Positions 35,531 through 47,438 of a DNA stretch of 64,000 nucleotides are shown here, piece by piece; within the stretch, counting starts at the first letter, position 1, and each line of letters begins with the position of its first letter. The DNA lies in NCBI RefSeq assembly GCF_050908995.1, contig NC_135132.1, forward strand, positions 8,303,001 through 8,367,000. The letters are read 5' to 3'. This DNA is from Andrena cerasifolii. Its lineage: Eukaryota; Arthropoda; Insecta; Hymenoptera; Andrenidae. The notes under the pieces are model-generated. The model had not been told where the DNA came from, searched no databases, and worked only from the letters and a program-made list of their open reading frames with translations. A program made the position numbers and the translations under genes.

Positions 35531-38274
35531 ATGGCGAGTCATTCTACGTACGAGTACGAGGACAGGGGGCAGAGGATGCGACACAGAGTCGGGGCTACCT
35601 CCAGAGCTGCCGACTCCACTGTGGCCTGCACTAGGTGAGGCTCTGAAATTCCGCTTGGATCGGCGGTTTGGGTAGGGGAGACCTTGATTATAGGAGATTC
35701 TCTAATTGTTCGGAGTGAAGTTTGGTTTAATTTGAGGTCCTTTTGGAAGTTTTCTTCAGTCGAAGGAATTTTCTTCTTGGAATTTCTTTTAATACTGTAG
35801 TGTTTCTTTACCTCCCTTTCTTTGGTTTGTGACTGAGGTTCCCATGAAGTCTTGTATACTGCTGAAACATTTTAACTATTAAATTTTGGAAAAGTATGAA
35901 AAGTTCTATTTTAGAAGTAGAAAGCTTTGAATAGGATTCCAATTCTACTTAGGAGGCCTCGGAGTTCCTCTAAAGCTATAAAATTGACGTTTAATTGCAG
36001 TAGTCAGTATTACGTGGCCCCCAGCAGCGACATCAGTGAAGAGGATCTTGCAGAGCTGCCTTCCTGTGTATATGCGGGCAGATCCGGCCAACACGTCGCG
36101 CACACTTCTTCGCACACTCATTCTCCTCTGCACTACCATATGCCAGTCTCTACACCTGGTAAAGAAAATCAGATTATTAACCAATTCCTCCATCATCCCT
36201 CATAGAGTGAAAAATCTTTAAATACTTCAACCCTAACAGAAGAATACCTTGTGGTAACTTAAATAATTTAGAGTACATCTCCTATTCAAATTAAATTAGC
36301 TTCTAGTGCTCCTCAAATCGCGATGTCTCCAATCCTACAAAATACTTTTAAATCTCGATGGTAAAGGGGACCAAATCTTCTGCGGAATACAATTCTTCTT
36401 TACATTGAAAATTGAGGGGCAAAGTGAAGTGCTAGGTAGTTTAGATTCCCATTTATGCCTCAGATCACAATGATACAGAGCTAAACGGAGTTGAAGAGGG
36501 CTACTACCCAAACGGTAGCCCGTACAGAATCCAGCGACACGCTGCCAACATAAGGGAGAGGAAACGTATGCTGAGGTGAGAAATTATTCGCAACAGAAGC
36601 CCTAGAAATGCGCTCTGAAAAGTGAGTTTGAACGGATATTCAGAGGAGGGGCCAGCAGATTGTCAGTGTGATTGGGATTTTTAGCAGCATCAACTCGGCT
36701 TTCGACGAGCTTCGAGTTCACGTACCAACGTTCCCCTACGAGAAGAGGCTGTCAAAGATCGACACCCTGCGGCTGGCTATAGCGTACATCGCTCTGCTTA
36801 GAGAGGTGCTGGCTGCCAGGCTCGATCCACTCACTTACGTCGAGAGGTGCCTTAGAGGAGAAATAAACGGCGAGCGTGCTGAATGGAATACGAGTGGTAG
36901 GTATAACGATTCAACCGACTCAAGTGATCGAATTATCAGAGCCACAATTATTTTTTAAATGAAAGCCGAGTTACACTGAATTTTTATTATTTTTTTCGCC
37001 AAGCACTGAGCTTGCAAATTCCAAATATACGTGGCTCTAATAATTTCAGCGCCTACTGTAGAGCCCGGAAAGGCAGCCTGCTTTGGAGAATTTTTTATAC
37101 GAGTATAGTGAATGGAATACAAAATCCGTTTGAAGGCCTTTATTGTACATACTTTGAACTATGATCACAATTTTTTTCAATTTTTTTAATACAAAATAGC
37201 GGCGCCACAGCTCAACAAAAGAAAAACAGTCTTCTGAAAAACAGTCTTCCATGGTCGGAAAGATTTCTCCTTCAATTTTTCACCTGGAACAAAAAACCGA
37301 ATTTTGTTGAGTTCTGTATAAGATGATCTCTGGAAGTACACGAGGAAATTAAAAAATACTGATTTTTGCAAGAATGCTGCGTGATTGAATAAAACACGGA
37401 ACTGCTACAACCTCGAAATTATTGAAACGTTTTCTTCAATCACGCACCATTCTTACAAAAAACATTTTTTATTTTCCTCGTATACTTCCCGAGATATTCT
37501 TCTACCGAACTCAACAAATTTCAGTCTTTTTGTTCTAGGTAAAAAATTGAAGGAGAAATCTTTCCTGCCGCGGAATACTGTTTTTCCGAAGAAGCTTCTT
37601 TTGTTGAGCTGCGGCGCCGCCATTTTATATTAAAAATTTTTTTTAAAAAATTGTGATCATACTTCAAGGTATGTACAATAAAGACCTTCGAACAGATTCA
37701 GTATTCCATTTACTATACTCGTCTAAAAAATTCTCCGAAGCAGGCTGCCTTTCCGGGCTCTACAGTGGCATTACCCCTTAAGAAAGTTTTGGGTACATAG
37801 TACTAACGTGTGATACTTAATTCTGATTTAAATCAGATCTAATTTAGATTTAAGCTACGCCTAATTTAGATATAGCTACGCTGCATTGCTTTGCCCATTT
37901 TATTGCTCCCACACCGTTCATCTACCGAGTATTTCGCTCTACCAGTTGAAAGTTTATCAGAATAGAATCAACTGGTCTCCAGCACCGTCAAGGAGCTCTC
38001 CTTATCGCGCCGCTTCGATATCTCCGTCGCATCTCTTGCCTCTCCCTACAAACAAACACGCAGGCATCATTCATCCCCCGAAAATCCGGGACAGTTGATT
38101 CTCTTCCGACTTAATTACGAATTAATACCAGACCGAGTTCTTCTATTGCGAATTCATCAATTTGCAGATCTGACGGCGCGGCTGTCGTGGATAAACTGGG
38201 AGAACCTCGGCGTGAACCCCAATCGGCGATCGGTTCTCACCACCTTAGCCCTGACCACGGACAATATGAACTGA
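35531..38274 (+). CDS. Fer2: bHLH transcription factor Fer2 (48-related 2), five exons
   Basis: Fer2 belongs to the PTF1A/Fer group of class II bHLH factors. In Drosophila it is needed for particular clock and dopaminergic neurons. Exons: 35531-35634, 36001-36158, 36464-36575, 36685-36896 and 38168-38274; phases agree and the total is 230 residues. The basic region (RHAANIRERKRML) lies in exon 3; helix 1, loop and helix 2 lie in exon 4 (INSAFDELRVHVPTFPYEKR, then SKIDTLRLAIAYIALL). The C-terminal block LTARLSWINWENLGVNP is characteristic of Fer2 rather than Fer1 or Fer3, as I recall the family. The start ATG opens a short, Tyr/Glu-containing exon and lies about 330 bp below a TATA box. The last intron (1271 bp) holds a ~715-bp foldback element. 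Confidence 0.87.
37055..37777. mobile_element. Foldback MITE in Fer2 intron 4
   Basis: TACTGTAGAGCCCGGAAAGG (37054) pairs with CCTTTCCGGGCTCTACAGT (37748). Arms run on for about 300 bp (TATTGTACATAC and GTATGTACAATA). The right end is followed by TTAA; the left end has diverged. Confidence 0.8.
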
Positions 38275-38499
38275 GAGATTATCCCCTTTTCTTTGTAAAT
38301 AAATCCATGCCGAATAGAGTGCCAAAGAACGTTACTATTATACATATGAATGTGTACATTTCAGTTTCTAGTCCCTATCTCTGTACGTGCAATACGAGCG
38401 ACGACATTATATTTCGTATTTCTATACTTAAGCATACGCGCGACAGGCGTGTACATGTAAATGGGATAGACGGTACGCTAGTTTTAGTATTTCGTTTTC

Positions 38500-38506
38500 G
38501 AATAAA
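38500..38506 (+). terminator. Poly(A) signal candidate for Fer2
   Basis: GAATAAA lies about 230 bp past the Fer2 stop. Another AATAAA-like site is closer, near 38299, so the site used is uncertain. Confidence 0.35.
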
Positions 38507-39501
38507 ATGGAAAAGGAATCGGCGTTCGTGAGAGAAGCTACCACGTCGAGTTTCATTCCGGAGGCCACCTTCTCGAATTTCAGTTCCAGCTGGCGATCCT
38601 TTCCCTCTTCGCGCGCTTTTTTAATTTCTGCAGCCCTGCCTTTCTTCCTTTTACCTTTTGAATAAGTTAATAGAATTAGATTAGATTTGCAAGGGAATAA
38701 GTACGAAGCGATATTAATAATGTAAATTCTCGTATTATGGGTCTGATGCGGAATAATCTAGGGCAAATTCCACTTACGCCCAAATCGCCCGCAACGCCCG
38801 TGGTTAACATTCCAAAATTTATGAAAATCTCGAAATATTTTTAATTACGTCTCGAAAACAGTAACATATAATTTATGATATTCATTTTATTACAAAAATA
38901 GAAAAATAGTAACTGGAATTTGCCCGGAAATGTTACGTATTCAATCTTCAAAATGGCGGCAGAAGTGTAAGCATAAAACGTAGAATTAAACTCCTTCGGT
39001 TTGCAAATAATGGTTACGTTATTAGCATCACTTGAGCAATATTCACGCAAAGTGTCTAATTTTTTTGAATTCTCGAATTGTCGAAGTTGAAGTCTTGAAG
39101 TCTCAAGCTACTTGCCCAGCTTCGCTGAAAAGGCGCCAAGCCGCGAGTCATAACAGCGCACTCTCCCGCCTCAATACACGGCAACGCCTCGTCCCGCGTT
39201 GTCGCCCCAAACCTACTTCCCCCATTGATAGATGCCACTATTGTTCCCCGGTGCGACCTTACGAAAACAAAAGCATGGGACCCAGTCGCGTGTCAGGGCC
39301 ATGCATCTTCCAACGTGACACCATTCGCCTCAACCTGTCGCCAGCTATCTCCCGAGGAATCTCTGGAATCCAGAAGAAAAAAACGGACACCCTGAACGTT
39401 CGAACTCGATTAAACCGAGATCTTTGTTCACCTCGTTAGCCTCGTAAACCAGGAGCTTCGAGCGTGGACCAATGCTTGATGGAGTCTGCAGAGAGAGGTA
39501 G
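38507..39501. other. Gap between Fer2 and the orphan gene
   Basis: No gene is seen. The right part presumably holds the orphan gene's promoter. Confidence 0.4.
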
Positions 39502-42500
39502 ATGCGTGAGCCGAGGAAGCAGCGTGGAATGGTGCTTAACGATGATAAGAGAGGCGACGGCGCGAGCGCGATCGCGGTGACGGGAAAAGAAAACGATCGG
39601 TCCGCGATGCTGGCCGTTGAGGGGAGGGCGATCGAGTCGAGCTACGAGCGATCGAAAATGGCACTCCGGAAGCGGCTGGACTTGGTGCCGTTATCGACCG
39701 AGGAGTGCAGGGGTATGGAGATTCTGCGGAAGCTCCCTCCGGGGACGATCGTGATCAAACAGGAGAAGAAGTATAAAGAGGACAGCGACTACGTGCGCGA
39801 TTCCACGGAGACTAGCAGCGGAGGATCCACTTCCGGCGGCGCGGTTGCCAAACTTAGGAGGGTCCATCGGGCTGCCAGGAGGAAGTGAGTATATACTTTG
39901 ATTTAATGCCGAGTATTTTATTGGGGACTCCTCTTCTGCGGGAAAGATAACCGAGGAAGCGAGTACTTTGATTTACAGGTGGATCTGAGTATTTTATTCA
40001 GGATTCTTCTTTGGAGGGGGGGGGGGAGAGGGGGGGGGGAGTAGGAATTTGATTGAGTGTGTGGGAATTGAAATAATAGCAGGTTTTGTGTAGGATCTTG
40101 CTCCATTTCTTTTATTCCATATTCTGGAGTTCTTGGAGTTGTAAAATGGGTTTAGAATGTTTGGAAGAACTTGGGCAGGAGGTCTGATTAGTGGCTCGGT
40201 TGTTTGGTACATTAGCGCTGGAGTCGGGGGATTTGTGTTTCTCTTTTTGTACACTAGATGGTGTGCAGTTGTTGGCGTTGGATATCTAGAACACTGTAAT
40301 GAACTTTTACCATTGATTGATAAATTTTTGGAGACCTTGGAAGCTTGTTACCTATAGAAGGTTTAACGATTTGAAATGCGTAGAGATATGAAAGCCAAAA
40401 ACTGGGAATTTAGTAACACTTTTAAATAATGAATAAAGCAGTGGCGCATTTAACAGGGCGGCTGATAACTCCTCAGTGATGAGCAGTTGCCGCCTAGGCC
40501 CCTGTACCGAAGGCCCGTTCAGGGCCCCTTGACCAAAAAAAATTATGTTTACGTACATGTATCCAAACACTACATTCTTTTTCGTACTACCACACTTGAC
40601 CCGTTTTTAGTAAACTACCTCTTCATTTTCCCGAAAAATGGGCCCCTGCCCAGGAGGCCCCATAGGGCCCTAGCTTAAAAAAAATTATAATTTTAACCAA
40701 ATACTATACTTTTTCCTGTACTACTACACTTAGTCCGTTTTTAGTAAACTACCTCTTCATTTTCCCCCCAAAAATGGGCCCTCAGAACGTTTGCCACCTG
40801 GGCCTTTTTTCTTAAATCCGCCACTGGAATAAAGAATAACGAATGACGCTTTTATTCGACGAAAAATTATTCGTGAATAACGAATAAATCTGTAACCTTT
40901 TTATTCAGTATTTTATTCAGTATTAATTTTTATTCAATATTCTCGAGCAACTTCATTGTATTCATAACTTTTATTCAAATATTATTCGATATTTTATTCA
41001 AATAAAAATATACCCAAGTAACTCTAACTTCGTTCTTAATTATATCGAATCGCTGAACATTTGAAGCATTTAAATTCATTAAACAGAGTTCAGAAACGCA
41101 ACATCTTAAGATATAGAACTTTCAAACAATCCTTTGCAGCCGTGGAACGACAGAGATTCGAAGAAATCCAATACGCGTGACTAAGAAGGATCTAGATAAA
41201 GATTTCCCTCGCCCAAGGCAACGGCTGCTATCCGCCAAGAAAAAGGAAATGCTTCTCGATGCGGAGTCCAGCAAGCGAGGGAAGTCTTCCACGATGCCTT
41301 ACATGAACACACGCTCTGTCACTCGGAAGATGTACAACGTAGGTGCGACTTATCAGGCCCCTACGCCAAGGGACGAGACAGAATGGAAAGAATGGCCGGC
41401 GCATGGTATGCACGAGAGACCGGTCTTCCATCCCCAGGCAAGATTTCTGACTTCTTACTCCAAATAATTCCCCTCTGTTCCCTGTTTATTACAATTACAT
41501 CCACTTCAGGTCGGCCTGGCTGTGGAATACTTGGGCCGTTACTACTCCAGCCTAGACGGGCATTCCTACCATGAAATAATAGATCGTCCTGAAATAGAAG
41601 TGGTCTCCGTGGACCCTCACTGCGACTTCCTCCCTTCGTCTGCCGAAAAAAAACGAAATAGAAAAGCCCGGACCAACCGAGGCTCTTCCAAGAACGCAAA
41701 AGCACCCTCTTCGAGCCCGTCCGAGACGACCAAGTCCTTCCAGACGTGTATGCACGAGAGCTTCCACTGCGTCCTCGGCTACTGCTCGCAGGTACTGACT
41801 CCCACTTACAAAAGCAACGTAGAAGGAAAGATAAGCAAGCTGAACGGAAGGAAGAATTCATCCATCGTCGCTAGAGACACAGAAAAGGAGGCTTCGAGTA
41901 TCGCGGAATACAGTTGCAAAAGCAGAGCGTCTGTCGGTGCTAAGGACATTTTACAGAAGCCGATGGAGGGGAGCAAGCTGCTGGACAATTATACAGTCAC
42001 CATGACGTCGCAGAACATTAAGAACTTCAACCAGGTATCGAGAACCCGATTGTTTCCAGCGCAGAAGGTCTACGTTGCCAATTCGCAGAAGTCTATCTCC
42101 TTCGCGAACCTCAAGACCCTTCAGGCGGGGCAAATGAAGATACAGGAAGTGATTCAGTCCGCGAAGAACCCTTTGGTCCTGGTGAATCCTTTGGAAGCGA
42201 AGGGCGCTCAGGTTTTGAAATCCGTGCCTGGTAACGTGATGAAACTGGAGGACACAAGCGTCAGCGAGGAATCTCTAGCGGACATGTCATCGTTGTACCA
42301 ATCCTCGATACCCAGCGACGCACTGGTGGATAATTCGAAAGTGGCTGCCCAGAAGCAGGCTCCCACGAAGCGTAGGAACAAGGTGGAGTTCACAGTGACG
42401 AAGTATCTGTTCGACAATAAGGTTCAAATAGCGAAGGAAGTAAACAGCGAGAAGAAGTGCCACGATGCTTCCAGCAAGGAGCAGAATGCGAAAGCGATGT

Positions 42501-43123
42501 CTGGTGGGCTGAATAAGACTTGGTGCACTAACGAGGCATCGGAGATAGCGAAGATCCTCTCCGAGTACAACAAGAGCAGCCTGAAGAAGCCAGCCATAGA
42601 TAGCAAAGCGTTCTGCGCCAAGAACATTAGGGTGAAAGATGCCTGCGACGAGGAGAAGATGACCGCTGAGGAGGAGTCCTCGGACAGAAACGTGAACATT
42701 AAGTTTCCTCAGGGGAAGTGGAGGCGGTTTCACTTGACGGTGGAGAAGCTGAAGGACATGAAGGGCGGCAGGAGCGAGAAGAAAGCCTCGCCCGGGGTGC
42801 AAAGGAAACAGTCGTTGTTCAAGATCGATCAGACGAGCGTGAATGCCACGTTGGAGAGGAAGACTGAGGTTCCTAAGTACTTGGAGACGTTTCAAAGGGA
42901 ACAGGCGGGCGTGGTCAGCTCGGAGAAGAAGGAGAATACCTCCGCGAACAGTAACGTGGACTCGGCGAAGACGCAGTGTCTGCAGGAGCTGCTGGAAAAT
43001 ACGGCGATGCTGTACTGCGCGGCCACTGGTACCCATCAGGACGATTTAGCGAATTACATCGACAGCCTGGACGCTGTGCAGAGTATACAGTGGCTGGAGA
43101 CTAGCAAGAATTTAATCGTATGA
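39502..43123 (+). CDS. Unrecognised basic protein, three exons, 764 residues
   Basis: I do not recognise this protein. Exons: 39502-39884, 41140-41437 and 41510-43123; they sum to 765 codons including stop. The ATG is preceded directly by an in-frame TAG. The first intron is GT-AG and contains a hAT-type MITE. The second is a 72-bp GC-AG intron (CAG|GCAAGA). The N-terminal third is Lys/Arg-rich (KLRRVHRAARRK, KKKEMLLD). The most family-like block spans the exon 2-3 junction: ETEWKEWPAHGMHERPVF, then VGLAVEYLGRYYSSLDGHSY. The rest is Lys/Ser-rich, low in hydrophobics, with no signal peptide or membrane segment. The C-terminus is more ordered (CLQELLENTAMLYCAATG). It is probably intracellular. 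A 249-codon antisense frame over exon 3 is a shadow. Confidence 0.75.
40439..40826 (+). mobile_element. hAT-type MITE, copy 2, with internal duplication
   Basis: It belongs to the same family as the 26.8-kb element, flanked by the exact 8-bp duplication GAATAAAG (40431-40438 and 40827-40834). It is longer because the block TTTTTAGTAAACTACCTCTT with its surroundings occurs twice. It lies in the first intron of the orphan gene. Confidence 0.88.
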
Positions 43124-43152
43124 TTCCTTAGGAAGGAGGTTGCAGCCTTTAA

Positions 43153-43702
43153 GGGGCAACCTGGTTTAGGAAGCTGAAAACACGACGATTTCTAAGAATT
43201 ATTTTCGCAACCAATACAAAGCGAATCTCTCGAAAACTTTAAGGGTGTTTTGCTGTATATTCAGGCACCAAGGAAACTTTTTTTTATTCAAGAATAATTC
43301 ATTTAACGTTGTTTTATTGGTATATCTTCGTACCGCAAAGTTTTTCTTCATTGACATGAATTTATATCGTCAATGAAAGAAAAACATTTATGCAGAAATT
43401 AGATTAATTTTCTTTTGCATAAAGCCGCCGAAATTTCCCATAACTTTGTCACTTTGAGACTTTTTTCTTATTTTTTTAATACATCAACGACATAAATTCA
43501 TGTCAATGAAGAAAAACTTTGCGGTACGAAGATATACCAATAAAACAACGTTAAATGAATTATTCTTGAATAAAAAAAGTTTCCTTGGTGCCTGAATATA
43601 CAAGCAAAACACCCTTAAAGTTTGCGAGAGATTCGCTTGGTATTTGTTGAGAAAATAATTCTTAAAAATCCCCGTGTTGTTAGCGTCCTAATCCAGGTTC
43701 CC
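43153..43702. mobile_element. TTAA-flanked foldback MITE, 550 bp
   Basis: It lies between TTAA at 43149-43152 and 43703-43706. GGGGCAACCTGGTTTAGGA pairs with TCCTAATCCAGGTTCCC. The arms span almost the whole element. It sits just past the orphan gene's stop, probably in its 3' UTR. Confidence 0.85.
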
Positions 43703-43706
43703 TTAA

Positions 43707-44188
43707 TGGGGGAGATTTGCAATTTTCACTCGCATTTGATTCGTTACCACCCCCCGTTTCGTGTAGAATCTTAGCTCGTTCCTTCGACCCATTTACTTCC
43801 CGAACTGGAATCAAATGGCTGTTCAATTTTATGCGTATATCTTTTGTAATCGTTAAGGTTTATATTTTTAGTTAGGTTGATGAAGAAGTCAAATACGCAG
43901 CGGATCCTTTCGTTCCTTTATTAATCATTTAAGAGTCTCGCGTAAGGAATGCTCGGTACAGAAACAAGTAGTACAAACGTATTCGATTCATGGTTATATA
44001 ATTTTATATAATTCATCGCGTTACAGAGTGACTATATTAAAATAACATCTGAATCTTTGCGCGTGTTTGACTACTGCGTTAGTTTAAGCTACTTTGGTGC
44101 TGAGCTTACGATTAATGTTACAACTTTGTGCTCGATACTGGCTCTTTGCACTCCAGGCACCTGCGGTACGATAAGAAACCTTGAACTT
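43707..44188. other. Gap between convergent genes
   Basis: The 3' ends of the orphan gene (+) and TMEM26 (-) meet here. No further gene is seen. Confidence 0.45.
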
Positions 44189-44374
44189 TCAAAAATTAGT
44201 CAGTGTCTTTGGTCTTAGCTGCGCAGAGTTGTCGGAGCGCAAAGGATTAATCGGTTCCTTCACTCTTCTTGTTAATACCAGGCCGTCATTGATCCCGGCA
44301 TAAATGAGGAGCATGCAAACGACGAGAATCGCTGAGTAGACGAACAGCAGTGCGATAATGCCGAGGCTTCGTTG
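44189..44374 (-). other. Open frame with a membrane segment directly after the TMEM26 stop
   Basis: After the TGA at 44377-44375 the same frame stays open for 61 codons to a second TGA at 44191-44189. It encodes a hydrophobic helix (IIALLFVYSAILVVCMLLIY) followed by a short polar tail. It could be reached by stop-codon readthrough, by an alternative acceptor at 44367 that joins in frame to exon 5, or by correcting a sequencing error. It may also be chance. Confidence 0.45.
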
Positions 44375-47300
44375 TCAGTCCCTACTCTGTCGTCGTTTTC
44401 GATGAGCGTACCTGCGAAGAGAAGTTCAGAGACCAAAGATTTTTATTTAGCACATTGGGAAACCAGAGCTTCTTAGAGAGAAATATTCTACCGAGAAGTC
44501 TGTAAAGATCTCTCCGCTAGAAGTTCCTATTTAGTACAATTATATATCGAAGCGTTAAACTTTTTAGCTTGCGAATACTTAGCTAATTCAACTGTTCTCG
44601 GAATTTATAGATATTCGTCTGTTTCGCAGTATTATTGATTAAATTGTTGAGCAATTTCTAAGATGCTTGCAAATTCTTTTGCATTAATCTCTGCTTACCT
44701 TTTTCTTCCAGGTTCAGATTCGCTTCCTTCGCTGACAGTTTTCTCCGCCACTTCCTCGGACGTCGACTCGTCTTCGCTCTCATCTTTGCACTTCCTGCTC
44801 TTGCCGGAGCTTTTACTGGAGTCTTCGTTCCTGGATTTCATTTTAACACCGTCGGAAAGCTTCCTGTCTCCCTTCTCCGACGGCTTCCTATCAACTTTGC
44901 GCCTACGTCTTTCCTCCTCGGAAGAGGCCTCGCGTTTAGACTCCTCTCTACGCGAGCATTTCCTTTTACATCCATTCTGCTGGGACTTACCGTGCCTCGC
45001 TGAGTTTCTGGAACTTGACGTGGAGTATCCCGTGTCTTGGCGAGTTTTTCTATAGAATTTAGTAGACGAACGCGATTATTTCTGATATTTCTAATTATTT
45101 CTGAATCTTGCAGAACATTCATACCGTTTCGAATGCCTGGTAGTTTTGGGAGAGGAATCGAACTTGTCCACCTCCTCTGTGGACTCTTCGCTCCCGGAGT
45201 AATTAGCCTCCGCATCCTTCTCCCTCCTTCTCTTCCTCTTGTCGCAGACCTTCCTGCCTCTCGCATCCTTATACACATCTCCGCGCGAGATTATGCTAAT
45301 GCTGGACGTCTCAGGTCTCTTCTTCCTCTTGCTTTTGTTCTCCGTTTGCACCACGTACAGCCTGTACAGTTGCAGAAGTATCACCAGCGTGTTCTTGCAC
45401 GTGAAGAAGATGTTCATGTAGCTGACTATGCGGTAGTGGATGATGAGGATCAGGCGAAAGGCTAGGAACGGGCCGTCCTGTAATATTTTACATGGGTGAC
45501 ACATTCGCAGCTCCCCCAATTTAGTCCGGTTGGATGTTTCAGCGAGTAAAACTGACCTGCAGCAACATGTTCAAAGCGATTCCCCAGACGTCTATGCTGC
45601 AGCAGCTGGTCTCTGTCTGCACTCTCTTCTTCACAGCGCTCCCAGAGGAGAGCCGAGACTTCCTGGACTTGGTGGCCGTTAATACAACCGTGAACTGCAT
45701 CAAGGACCAGGCCCAGATACCCAGCGTCAGGTATACCAGCACCGGCTCGCGGGCGATGCGATCTTCCTTGAAGGAGTCGAAGAACTCTATGATGTCCGCC
45801 GCTGTTCCTATGTAGACCAGCAACAGCTGGCTCAACTGGTCGCGCGTTAAGTCTCCCTTTGGTAGCATCCATCTCCCGATTATTAGGATCAGCATCAGAA
45901 ACTGCTCGATCAGCGTCACCCAGGTCTCTGTGGATATTTGTATGTCGGGCAGGTGGAGGTTCACCTGAGCAATAAATCGGGGTCTCATATCTTCTCAGTG
46001 AGTTTCTCAGGAATTGAGGGTTTATACAAAAACCGGGTTTCGAATTTTTCACGAAAATGCAAAATAATTAAAATAGCAAAAAGTGTTTATACTGATTTTA
46101 AGATTTTTTCAATTTATTTAATATTTAGGGAATTACAAAAATACAACGAGAGAGGCCGGGAGGAAGGCCAGAAGGTCTACGCACACCGAAAGCTTTCTCC
46201 AGATGCTTCAAATCCTCCGCAGCCAAATTGGTGAGTTGAAAGTTCTCTGATATGTTCACGTTCGACTCAAACGCCTTCAATCTTCTGTCGACTTTGTCCA
46301 GCTCCAGAAGCCATATCGCAGGCACCACGCTGCTGAGGTACAGGAAAACCGAAGGACAGAACCTGCCGAAGAACAAATATCCATTCTTCATGGACTCCAT
46401 TCCCGAGGTCGTTAGAGAATTTAAAGCTCGAGCTAATTGTTAAACGATCGTTCTATAAGCTGAAACACTATTTTCAACAAATAGTGTGCTATCTAGAATT
46501 CATATTTACGTAACTTGCGGTGGGATTGACAAATTTAAAGATCAACGAGACTCCAGAAACTTGGATTTCTTTCGCGCGGCAGTTTAGCGAAATAGAAGCC
46601 GACGGTCTAGCTCTTCCATCCCCTAACGCATTAATACTTTTCCAGGAATATCGGCTGCCTTTCTGCTGAAGCCCCGGCTCAATCGATCACAGGATTTGAA
46701 TGGGAGAGGATATTAGGAAAAGAGGGTCACTGTTACGCCGCTCTTTCCGCGGCGTCAGTAATTTTCGACCTGCTTCGACGTGTATGCGCCCGCTCCTCTC
46801 GCTAATGCTCCAATTTCCGACTGTCAAATTGACACGGACCCACACAAAACACACCCTCTTCCTCGCCCCGGAAAGTAGGCTTGTCTTATCGCGCGGATTT
46901 TCTTCTAAGCGGCCAGTCTCTGTATTGGCAAACTTAGTTTAGTAGATTCCTTGCTCTGTTTGCACCAGAGCGCAACATAACTTGAACGAATTTTCTACCA
47001 GATACAGACTTTTACAAAATAGAAAATTCATTCAGGTAGGGTGTCCTCAACTCGGGGAATTAAATGGATATTATTTCCGAGCGATCGTTTGCAATTCCAG
47101 CGAATTGTTCGCGGGAATAAATGTGCGAGCGAGGCTTTTGCTTTTAAATTTTTAGGACACTTGCGAGAATTTAGAGTTTAAATGCGATCGCACTCCTCGG
47201 GTTTAGTTATACTTTGTACTGAATTGTTTCGTTTGTAAATTTACCACTTCCACTCTTGATTCGCCTTTATGGTGAGCGTGAAGATGCCCTCGAAGAACAG

Positions 47301-47438
47301 CAGCAGGATTGGACAGCTCAGGTACCAGAACAGGGGATTCTTCTTGAACGTGGTGACTTGCCAAATTGCAATGAAACCGTGGGACGCGAAAACCAGTCGG
47401 GTGATTATTGCCTTGACCGTGGCTAAGAATTTTGCCAT
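44375..47438 (-). CDS. TMEM26: Transmembrane protein 26 homologue, six exons
   Basis: TMEM26 is a multipass membrane protein of unclear function. Exons: 47438-47245, 46362-46185, 45964-45557, 45477-45125, 45049-44699 and 44411-44375; all GT-AG, phases consistent, 506 residues. Seen: the first helix pair (FWYLSCPILLLFFEGIFTL), EWKWFCPSVFLYL formed across the first junction, the core ILIIGRWMLPKGDLTRDQLS and LLLVYIGTAADIIEFF, then DGPFLAFRLILIIHYRIVSY and FFTCKNTLVILLQLYRLYVV. These match the family order. After the last family helix the protein runs into about 190 residues of Lys/Arg/Ser/Glu-rich sequence with no helices, much longer than I expect for TMEM26. The start chosen is the first true ATG (MAKFLATVK). 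The tail exons are supported by strong splice sites (GTAAGC donor at 44698). Confidence 0.85.

Noticed and set aside
42287..43036. 249-codon minus-strand open frame
   Set aside because: It lies antisense to the long exon of the orphan gene, whose plus-strand frame has proper splice context and composition.
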